The notes under the pieces: generated by a model
What the model saw: the letters and a program-made list of their open reading frames with translations, nothing else
The model's database searches: none
Told to the model about the DNA's origin: nothing
Shown here: in pieces, positions 1 to 5,040 of the stretch
Position numbering within the stretch: position 1 is the first letter of the stretch
Layout: each line of letters starts with the position of its first letter
Program-made: the position numbers and the translations under genes
Assembly (NCBI GenBank): GCA_031119595.1
Contig: JAVHXX010000354.1
Coordinates: 1-5,040 of the forward strand
Reading direction: 5' to 3'
DNA length: 5,040 bases
Source: Patulibacter sp.
Lineage (GTDB): Bacteria > Actinomycetota > Thermoleophilia > Solirubrobacterales > Solirubrobacteraceae

Positions 1-2508
1 GTTCCAGACCTCGTCGGTCCACGGGGCGCGCAGGTCGCGGGCGGCGCGGTCCGAGAGCCAGGCGTCATCCGGCACCACGAAGGGCGCGCCCGCGGTGTCG
101 CCGGCCGACGCCCGCGCGGCGAGGCGCGCGTCGATCGAGTCGACCTCGACCCGCGCCCGACCGACCGCCTCGCTCGCGCGGCCGATCGCGCCGTCGGCCG
201 CCTTCACCTCGTCGAGCGCGCGCTCGGCGCTCTCCTGGGCCGCGGCGGCGTTGCGGGTGGCGTCGTCGTGCTCGGACGCCTTCTGGCGCCCGGCGTCGTC
301 GAGACGCTTCGCGAGGTGGCTCGGGATGGGGTCGCCAAGGGCCGAGAGGGTCTTCCGCGCGTGGGCGTGTGCGACGACGCGGGTCGCGGCGTAGGTGGCG
401 CGCTCGTCGCGCTTGGCCGTGGCCGCCTCGAGCTCGGCGGTGTGATCACGGAGCGCCGCGGCGGCCTGGTCGCGCTGCGCGTCGAGGTCGGCCGCGGGCG
501 AGAGGGCGTCGGCCATCGCCTCGCGTTCGTCGCGAAGGGCCTCGACCTGGGCGCGGGCGTCGAGGTAGCGCTGCTTCGCGGCGGCCCAGGCGATGCGGCC
601 GTCGGCGTTCTGCGAGCGGTTCAGGAGCGTGGAGAGGCCGGCTTCGGCGCGCTCGGTCGGCGCGAGCGGCGGTACGGCCGAGCGGCGTGCCCCGGAGCGG
701 TCGCCGCCGCGCGGCGCCGTGCCCCACCAGACCGCCGAGGCGAAGTCCTTGCAATAGCTGCGGCGCCCGAGTCGCGCCGCGACGAACCCCCAGGCCTGCG
801 CCGCGAGTGGGTCGCCGCCGCGTTCGCCGCCGGCCGCGAAGTCCTCGAAGCCGTCGAGGGTTGGGCCGGTCGGCTGGCCGCGACCGTTCGGGCCGAGCGC
901 GGCGGTGCGGGCATCGGAGGCGGCGCCGGCCCGCAGCGCGGCGGTGGCGAAGTCGGCGAGGTGGCCGGCGCCGTCACGCCAGTCGACGTGCACCGCGCGG
1001 GCGTCCGGGAGCTCGAGCGACACGTTCTGCGCGGCGGCGTTCGTGGCACAGGCGAGCAGGATCTCGCGGCCGACCAGCCCCTCGGCGACCTTGTGCACGC
1101 GCACCTCGCGGTCACCGTTGACCGACAGCGCCTCGCCCTTGAACAGCTCTCCCGGCTTGTCGAAGCCGGCGATCACGTCGGCGCGGTCGGTGACGATCGC
1201 CGCGATCAGGTCGCGCAGCATGGTCGTCTTGCCGGTGCCGGGCGGACCGTTCACCGCGACGATGCTCGGGGCGTCGTCGCCCGTCGCAAGCGTCACCGCG
1301 AGCTGCTGCCCGAGCGCGAGGTCGTGTGCCGGGTCGGCAGGCCAGCGGCCCGCGGGGATGCGGCCCGGTTCGGTCTGGCTGCGCACGGCGAGCAGGTCCT
1401 CGTCGACCGCGATCCGGTCCGGGGCCTCCTGCTCGCCGACGTGCGCGGCGTCGAGGTAGCGGGCGAGGGCGTCGCCGGGCGCATGGTCGTGCACGTGGTG
1501 GGCGACGCGCTCGAGATCGTCCACGGCGAAGCTGTTCAGGAGGGTGTCGCCGGTGCCGTACGGCACCACGCGGCTCTCGGCCCAGGTCGTGGTGCGGACG
1601 ACCGGCCGGATCACGAGCTGCCCGTCGAGTTCGAGGATCTTCGCCGCGGCGCCGAGCAGCCGCAGCAGGTGGTCCCAGGTGATGGGCTCGATCGCGATGC
1701 CGTCGTCGTCGATCGCCTCGATGATGTTGGAGTCGTCGTCGGTGGCGGGGGTCGCGGTGGCCCCAGGCGCCGTCGCCGCAGGTGCCGTGGCGGTGGCGTC
1801 GACGGCCGCGGCGAAGACCGCGACTGGCGTCGGCGCCGGCTCGATCGGGTTGCCGAAGAGATCGACGGCCGGCTCGGGCTCCGGTTCTGGCTCCGGATGC
1901 AGTCCGGGATCCGACCCCGACTGCGACTCCGACTCCGACTCCGAGGAAGCCTCGCCGCCCTTCGCGACGGGGCCGCCGGCCGAGTCGAGCACGATGCGTT
2001 CGAAGGCGCCGCGGACGTCGCTCAGGGCGTCGTCGAACCCGTGGAGCCAGCTCGAGTCGTCGACGCCGAGCCGCAGCGTCTGCGCGATCGACCACGCCGC
2101 GCTCGACACCTGCAATGAGTCCATGATCGGGCGGCCGTCCGGGGTGAGCGCGAGGGCGAGCAGCGGCGCGGGCGCGCGGGTCGGCCGGCGGGGTTCGCGG
2201 AATTCCTCGACTTCCGGGAAGACCGCCTCGACGCGCTCGTACGCGGAGCCGATGTCGAACTGGCCGACGTGCAGCGTGTGGCGCCACTCGACCTTGTCGC
2301 TGACGAGCGGCTGTCCGTAGGCCGGATGGCCCGGCTCCCAGGGCAGCGGCTCGCCCGGCCCGATGTCGACGGCGTACCGGCGGCGCCCGGTGCCGCGGCT
2401 GCGATCGGCGGGGTCGAGGGTCTTCGTCTCGAAGCGTTCGAGGGCGATCCAGCTGCGCAGGACGGCGGCGCGGTCGGGTGCGCGCAGATCGGAACGCCGG
2501 CGAGCCAC
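1..2508 (-). CDS. Large SF1-type (DNA2/NAM7-like) helicase/ATPase, partial: C-terminus beyond left edge
   Basis: Predicted ATP-dependent helicase or nucleic-acid translocase; at least 836 codons are present and the frame has no stop before base 1. A conserved-looking N-terminal domain (LRSWIALERFE near residue 16, HTLHVGQFDIG near 77) is followed by an acidic/Pro-rich linker (about 186-260). Next come GRWP and QQLAV, a Walker A motif GPPGTGKT at 421-428, a motif Ia-like CATNAAAQNVSLELP at 487-501, AWGFVAARLG before a Trp-rich segment, then an Ala/Glu/Arg-rich probable coiled coil (about 637-800) and PWTDEVW at the edge. In related AAA_11/AAA_12 ATPases, motif II and the second RecA domain follow such an insert, so they should lie off the window. 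The chosen GTG at 2508 keeps the conserved N-terminus but has no good ribosome site; GTG at 2532 is the alternative. The gene lies 72 bases downstream of the amidase, probably co-transcribed. Family call firm; biological role unknown. Confidence 0.85.
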   Translation of the reverse strand, partial: MARRRSDLRAPDRAAVLRSWIALERFETKTLDPADRSRGTGRRRYAVDIGPGEPLPWEPGHPAYGQPLVSDKVEWRHTLHVGQFDIGSAYERVEAVFPEVEEFREPRRPTRAPAPLLALALTPDGRPIMDSLQVSSAAWSIAQTLRLGVDDSSWLHGFDDALSDVRGAFERIVLDSAGGPVAKGGEASSESESESQSGSDPGLHPEPEPEPEPAVDLFGNPIEPAPTPVAVFAAAVDATATAPAATAPGATATPATDDDSNIIEAIDDDGIAIEPITWDHLLRLLGAAAKILELDGQLVIRPVVRTTTWAESRVVPYGTGDTLLNSFAVDDLERVAHHVHDHAPGDALARYLDAAHVGEQEAPDRIAVDEDLLAVRSQTEPGRIPAGRWPADPAHDLALGQQLAVTLATGDDAPSIVAVNGPPGTGKTTMLRDLIAAIVTDRADVIAGFDKPGELFKGEALSVNGDREVRVHKVAEGLVGREILLACATNAAAQNVSLELPDARAVHVDWRDGAGHLADFATAALRAGAASDARTAALGPNGRGQPTGPTLDGFEDFAAGGERGGDPLAAQAWGFVAARLGRRSYCKDFASAVWWGTAPRGGDRSGARRSAVPPLAPTERAEAGLSTLLNRSQNADGRIAWAAAKQRYLDARAQVEALRDEREAMADALSPAADLDAQRDQAAAALRDHTAELEAATAKRDERATYAATRVVAHAHARKTLSALGDPIPSHLAKRLDDAGRQKASEHDDATRNAAAAQESAERALDEVKAADGAIGRASEAVGRARVEVDSIDARLAARASAGDTAGAPFVVPDDAWLSDRAARDLRAPWTDEVWN

Positions 2509-2514
2509 GGCGGC

Positions 2515-2555
2515 GGAGGCTACCCCGACCACCGGACGAACACAGGTTCGCCTCC
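2515..2555 (-). promoter_or_regulatory. Structured gap between amidase and helicase genes
   Basis: In the 72-base gap GGAGGC (minus 2555-2550) is complementary to GCCTCC (minus 2520-2515), and between them CGAAC-CTGT-GTTCG (2550-2537) can form a 5-bp hairpin; the two stems share base 2550. The GGAGG is the only ribosome-site-like sequence before the helicase gene but lies 18 bases from GTG 2532 and 42 from GTG 2508. There is no U-run, so it is not a typical intrinsic terminator. It may influence helicase translation. Confidence 0.3.
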
Positions 2556-2580
2556 GGGGCGCCAGGGTGCTCAGGCGGTC

Positions 2581-3399
2581 TCATGGACACGAGCGCAGCT
2601 TGCTGCGGTACCGAGCCATCGCCGCCGGCTGCATGTCGGCGTGGGTCTGCGTTCTGAGCGCGGCGACATGCTCGTCGTGGTACTTCGAGGTGAGCGACTC
2701 GGCGTGCCCGATCACATCGGAACGGTGGATGCCGTACCGGCAGCGCAGCCAGCGAACGAGCCGCAGGGACGACCGCAGCACGGCGGGGCGGTCGATGACG
2801 TCGGCATCGCTGTTGCCGACGTGCTCGATGCCGATCGCCGTCCAGTTCAGCCCGACGGTGTGGCGGCAGCGGAAGCGCAGCGGCACGAGCTGGTAGATCG
2901 TGCCGTCGCGATCGATCACGAAGTGCGAACACGTGCCGGGGAGCTCGTGCAGTTCGGGATCGGCGACGTCCTGCGCGAAGGTGTTGTACGCCGCCTCGAA
3001 CGTCGGCGTGACCGTGTAGTGGATCACGATCACCTTCGGGTCCACGAGCGCCGCGGTCGCCTGGCCGTAGTGCCGGAGCGAATACTCCCGCATCTCCGAG
3101 CGGCGCTGCGGTCCGAACGGGATCGGGCGCTGGACGATCTTCGGGCGGATGCTCGCGATGCGCTCCGCCCGGGTCGGCGCGGTCACCGTCGCCGTGGTCG
3201 TGACATCGGTGGTCGCCGTGGACGTGGTGGCAACGGGCGTGGCCCCAGCTGTGGTCCCTGCCGCGGAGATCGACCGCGGCGCGGCGTCCCGGCCCGTCGC
3301 CGGGGAGTCGGACTGCGATGCACAACCCGCGACGGCGAGCGCCAAGACGAGCGCACCGGTTGCCCCAGCGCTACGTGACGACCTAGAAATCGTTCTCAC
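2581..3399 (-). CDS. Lipoprotein N-acetylmuramoyl-L-alanine amidase (Amidase_2/PGRP fold)
   Basis: Predicted zinc amidase cutting the bond between N-acetylmuramic acid and L-alanine in peptidoglycan, anchored outside the membrane. With GTG at 3399 it is 272 residues. An Arg-containing n-region and hydrophobic ALVLALAVAGC give a lipobox V23-A24-G25-C26. A Thr/Ala-rich spacer (to about 75) leads to the catalytic domain: VIHYT (H127), CSHFVIDRDGTIYQL, RCRHTVGLNWTAIGIEHVG (E192), VIGHAES (H232) and KYHDEH (K239, H241). By comparison with AmpD and T7 lysozyme, H127, H232 and H241 are the likely zinc ligands, with E192 and K239 catalytic; His takes the third-ligand place of AmpD Asp and T7 lysozyme Cys. 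C157 and C178 could form a disulfide. ATG at 3429 is in frame and gives 282 residues, but 3399 gives a normal signal peptide length. The start overlaps the end of the membrane protein gene, suggesting translational coupling. It could act in wall remodelling, recycling, or attack on other cells. Confidence 0.88.
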   Translation of the reverse strand: MRTISRSSRSAGATGALVLALAVAGCASQSDSPATGRDAAPRSISAAGTTAGATPVATTSTATTDVTTTATVTAPTRAERIASIRPKIVQRPIPFGPQRRSEMREYSLRHYGQATAALVDPKVIVIHYTVTPTFEAAYNTFAQDVADPELHELPGTCSHFVIDRDGTIYQLVPLRFRCRHTVGLNWTAIGIEHVGNSDADVIDRPAVLRSSLRLVRWLRCRYGIHRSDVIGHAESLTSKYHDEHVAALRTQTHADMQPAAMARYRSKLRSCP

Positions 3400-4219
3400 G
3401 CAGAGGTGACAGCCCGGCCTCGCGCTCATAGGGGAAGAACAGCTTCCGGAACCGGTTCTTGAGGTCGTGCGCGCGCTGATGGTACGGCTGCGAGCAGCTG
3501 CTCAGGGCGTCGTCGCCGCATGAGAGCGTGCGCTCGTTGGCCTGCGCCGAGGCGATCATCGCGCTGCGAAACGCCGCTCGGAGTCCGGGAAGGTCGTCGG
3601 TCTGCCCATCGAGGTCATCGAGTGCTCGGACGATGCTCCGGCGGTTGTCCGCGGCAGCCTGCCATTGGTGCGAGATCGACAGCCTCCGACCGTATTCGGC
3701 GCGCTCTCCGAGATGCTGGAGGTCACCGATGAGCGCGGTCCGAGAGAGCCCGGTCGCGTCGCCGCCGACGGCGTCATCGGGTTCCGACGCCACGTCCGAG
3801 ACCGTGCCGTCGGCGCCACCGGCCGTCGTGGTCGACGAGGACGGAGACGACCCGCCGAACGCCAGGATGACGACCACCACGACGGCGATCACGCCGACGG
3901 CGAGGCCCGCGACGAGCCCGGGGCCGAACCGGCTCGATCCCGGCAACAGTGGAGGGGCTCCGGCGGGGTGCGACGCGACGGGCCCGGTCGGCGCAGCCCG
4001 TTCCGACGTGGCCTCGGGCGACGTGACCCGGGGGTGAGGCTCCGTGGTCGTCGACGCGGCGGCCGGCGTCCCATTGAGCGGCACGGAGGCCGTGAGCGAC
4101 GGGCGTACGGCGGCCGAGGCGTTCGCGGGTGCGTCCAGGGGCGTCGATCCGCTCCTGGTGCCACCGCCCTTGACGAGGTTGACGGTCGAGGAGGTACGCG
4201 TTTCTTCCGTCGAGGACAT
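3383..4219 (-). CDS. Single-pass membrane protein with helical extracytoplasmic domain, function unknown
   Basis: From ATG 4219 the product is 278 residues. Residues 1-100 are low-complexity, rich in Ser, Thr, Pro and Ala, and probably cytoplasmic. One strong membrane segment (LVAGLAVGVIAVVVVVILAF, about 102-121) follows, then a short Ser/Thr/Gly linker, then a mostly helical domain (about 157-278) with NRRSIVRALDDLDG, SAMIASAQANERTLSCG, SSCSQPYHQRAHDLKNRFRKLFFPYE. Cys234 and Cys242 could pair outside the cell. I have the impression of similar C-terminal domains in actinobacterial membrane proteins, but I know no function. A GGAA lies 6 bases before the ATG, a weak ribosome site. GTG at 4303 is in frame and would give 306 residues; its added stretch (MPVDAPCRNAHSVARR) looks unlike a conserved start, but a leaderless start there is possible. 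It is first in the apparent three-gene unit with the amidase and helicase genes. Confidence 0.75.
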   Translation of the reverse strand: MSSTEETRTSSTVNLVKGGGTRSGSTPLDAPANASAAVRPSLTASVPLNGTPAAASTTTEPHPRVTSPEATSERAAPTGPVASHPAGAPPLLPGSSRFGPGLVAGLAVGVIAVVVVVILAFGGSSPSSSTTTAGGADGTVSDVASEPDDAVGGDATGLSRTALIGDLQHLGERAEYGRRLSISHQWQAAADNRRSIVRALDDLDGQTDDLPGLRAAFRSAMIASAQANERTLSCGDDALSSCSQPYHQRAHDLKNRFRKLFFPYEREAGLSPLRENDF

Positions 4220-4246
4220 GGGGAGTTCCGGGTGGTGGGAGCGCCG

Positions 4247-4271
4247 CAGTGTGGACCGGCGGGCCACACTG
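4247..4271. promoter_or_regulatory. Inverted repeat, possible operator over the leftward promoter
   Basis: CAGTGTGG (4247-4254) and CCACACTG (4264-4271) are a perfect 8-bp inverted repeat around a 9-base spacer. GCGC flanks both sides (4241-4244 and 4273-4276), extending the dyad with mismatches. It covers the candidate CACAGT -10 and the predicted start of transcription, where a repressor would act. If transcription starts further upstream near 4304 it would instead be a hairpin in the leader RNA. Confidence 0.5.
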
Positions 4272-4296
4272 TGCGCATTCCGGCACGGTGCGTCAA
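4268..4296 (-). promoter_or_regulatory. Candidate promoter for the leftward three-gene unit
   Basis: On the minus strand TTGACG (4296-4291) is followed after 17 bases by CACAGT (4273-4268). The -35 matches TTGACA at five of six positions; the -10 is weak (three of six). Transcription would start near 4261 and leave a leader of about 40 bases before ATG 4219. An alternative -10, TGTAAT at 4316-4311 (five of six), lacks a recognisable -35 and would start transcription near 4304, next to GTG 4303. Confidence 0.4.
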
Positions 4297-4307
4297 CCGG
4301 CACGGTG
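4280..4307. repeat. 11-bp direct repeat with 17-bp period around the -35 box
   Basis: CCGGCACGGTG occurs at 4280-4290 and again, identical, at 4297-4307. The six bases between the copies (4291-4296) are exactly the candidate -35 of the leftward promoter on the minus strand. The arrangement suggests binding of a regulator to tandem sites, though a chance repeat in GC-rich DNA cannot be excluded. Confidence 0.5.
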
Positions 4308-4372
4308 GCAATTACAATTCACCGCCACCTCGACCCGATCCGAACGCCCGAACGCAACCGATTTCAATTCCG

Positions 4373-4401
4373 TTGGCGGGCGCGAGGCCGTCTGGTTAAT
4401 T
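4373..4401 (+). promoter_or_regulatory. Candidate promoter for the TerD-family gene
   Basis: TTGGCG (4373-4378) is followed after 17 bases by TTAATT (4396-4401), in one of the few AT-containing patches of the window; GTTAAT, one base earlier, is an equally good -10 reading. Transcription would begin near 4408-4409, about 41 bases before ATG 4450 and almost exactly on the ATG at 4409. Matches are moderate. Confidence 0.35.
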
Positions 4402-4408
4402 GGGCCGC

Positions 4409-4459
4409 ATGTCGTTCCGAGCCGATGCGAACCCGGCCCCGGCCGCGCCATGCCGATGA
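4409..4459 (+). CDS. Possible 16-codon upstream ORF ahead of the TerD-family gene
   Basis: An ATG at 4409 opens a short frame encoding MSFRADANPAPAAPCR and stops at TGA 4457-4459. The stop overlaps the second candidate ATG of the TerD-family gene (4456-4458) as ATGA. The predicted transcription start falls on or next to its ATG, so it could be read as a leaderless peptide and couple translation to the downstream gene. No homology is recognised and short ORFs are common by chance in GC-rich DNA. Confidence 0.2.
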   Translation: MSFRADANPAPAAPCR

Positions 4460-5040
4460 GCACACTCGTCTCCGGCGCCAACACCGCCATCCCCGAGCAG
4501 GCGACCGCCGTCACCGCGAGGCTCACGGTCGAGCGCGGCTCCGCCGACCTCTTCGCGCTCCTCCTCGACCAGGCGGAGCGTGCCGAAGACGACGCCGTCG
4601 TCTTCTACAACCGGACCACGTCACCCGACGGCTCGGTCGTCCTCGACGCCGCCGCGCGCCGACTCGACATCGCCCTCTCCGACGTTCCGGCCGGCATCGA
4701 ACGGATCCTGATCGTGGCCCAGGCCGACGGCGAGGGCGACCTCTCGACGGTCGGCACGCTGACGCTGTCCGTCGCCGCGGACGGCCACCCCGCCGCAACC
4801 GTCGAATTCACGCCCCCACCCTTCCCGACCGTGCGCGTAGCCGAGGTGTACCGCCGCGCCGACGCCTGGAAGGTCCGAGCCCTCTGCGACGGCTACGCCG
4901 CCGGACTCGTGCGCCTCCTCGAGGTCCACGGCATCGAGGTCGACGCCGACGACGAACCGGAGACCATGGCGCCGTCGCCGTCGCCGGCCTCCGGCGCATC
5001 CGCTGCGGCGCCCGCTCCGGCCGTGCAGGCACCCGCTCCC
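4450..5040 (+). CDS. TerD-family stress protein, calcium loop absent, partial: C-terminus beyond right edge
   Basis: TerD domains occur in tellurite, phage and chemical stress resistance proteins; classical members bind calcium and are cytoplasmic. At least 197 codons are present. Visible family marks are ADLFALLLD (32-40), VVFYNRTTSPDGSV (50-63), DVPAGIERILIVAQAD (78-93), then VRVAEVYRRADAWKVRALCDGYAAGL (128-153, given here in two parts: VRVAEVYRRADAWK and VRALCDGYAAGL), matching the family ELYRR..WKFRAVGQGY..GL. Classical members have an acidic GDNRTG...GDDE loop between VFYN and the following VDL strand; here only LDAAARRLDIAL remains, so calcium binding is unlikely. From about residue 165 the chain becomes acidic, then Pro/Ala/Ser-rich, typical of a linker to another domain not seen here. 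ATG 4450 and ATG 4456 are both possible starts; neither has a clear ribosome site. Divergent from the membrane protein gene. Confidence 0.85.
   Translation, partial: MPMSTLVSGANTAIPEQATAVTARLTVERGSADLFALLLDQAERAEDDAVVFYNRTTSPDGSVVLDAAARRLDIALSDVPAGIERILIVAQADGEGDLSTVGTLTLSVAADGHPAATVEFTPPPFPTVRVAEVYRRADAWKVRALCDGYAAGLVRLLEVHGIEVDADDEPETMAPSPSPASGASAAAPAPAVQAPAP

Larger units (their letters stand above)
4220..4449. other. Divergent intergenic region between membrane protein and TerD-family genes
   Basis: This 230-base stretch holds the inverted repeat, direct repeats and both candidate promoters described separately. It includes the most AT-containing parts of the window (4309-4320, 4361-4375, 4394-4401), which fits promoter DNA. 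No tRNA, terminator or riboswitch-like fold was recognised. Confidence 0.7.

Noticed and set aside
1732..1953. Tandem DNA repeats or CRISPR-like array
   Set aside because: The repetitive look comes from Ser-Glu and Pro-Glu codon runs in frame with the helicase; there are no spacer-separated repeats.
268..2118. 616-residue plus-strand open frame
   Set aside because: It is antisense to the helicase, rich in Gly, Arg and Val with no recognised motif, and the opposite strand carries clear helicase motifs.
2515..2555. Rho-independent terminator between amidase and helicase genes
   Set aside because: The stems are not followed by a U-run, and the next gene starts within a few bases.
1112..3325. 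737-residue minus-strand open frame
   Set aside because: It spans the amidase and helicase genes in another frame, is highly rich in Arg and His, and shows the Walker A region out of frame (RHRQDD). It is a composition shadow.
2269..3378. 369-residue plus-strand open frame
   Set aside because: It is antisense to the amidase gene, which carries a lipobox and zinc-site motifs; no domain could be seen here.
3665..4399. 244-residue plus-strand open frame
   Set aside because: It is antisense to the membrane protein gene and crosses the divergent control region; composition is Arg/Gly-rich without a recognisable domain.

Overview
The window is very GC-rich and gene-dense, with GTG starts, few clear Shine-Dalgarno sites, and long open frames on both strands caused by composition. 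That points to an Actinomycetota genome. The amidase's wording (IPFG..R..EM..YS.RHYG, RHT.GLNWTAIGIEHVG, THAD..P..M..YR..L) recalls amidases I associate with Thermoleophilia, but this placement is from memory and weak.

Layout. Three genes run leftward on the minus strand. First is a single-pass membrane protein with a small helical extracytoplasmic domain (start about 4219, or 4303; stop 3383). Second is a lipoprotein N-acetylmuramoyl-L-alanine amidase of the Amidase_2/PGRP fold (start 3399, stop 2581), which overlaps the first gene by 17 bases. Third is a large SF1-type helicase/ATPase (start about 2508) whose frame stays open to base 1, so at least 836 codons are present and the C-terminal half is missing. 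A 72-base structured gap separates the amidase and helicase genes. On the plus strand a divergent gene starts at 4450 and runs off the right edge. It encodes a TerD-family protein without the usual calcium-binding loop and with a Pro/Ala-rich tail.

The 230-base divergent region (4220-4449) carries most of the regulatory signal: an 11-bp direct repeat with 17-bp period flanking a TTGACG -35-like box, an 8-bp perfect inverted repeat over the matching -10, a candidate rightward promoter, and a 16-codon upstream ORF whose stop overlaps an ATG of the TerD gene.

Interpretation. The three leftward genes look like one transcription unit that couples envelope proteins to a nucleic-acid enzyme. TerD-domain proteins are known to sit in stress systems linked to DNA processing, so a joint envelope/phage/DNA-damage stress role is a reasonable hypothesis. 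Nothing in the window proves it. No rRNA, tRNA, CRISPR array, transposase or integrase was seen.
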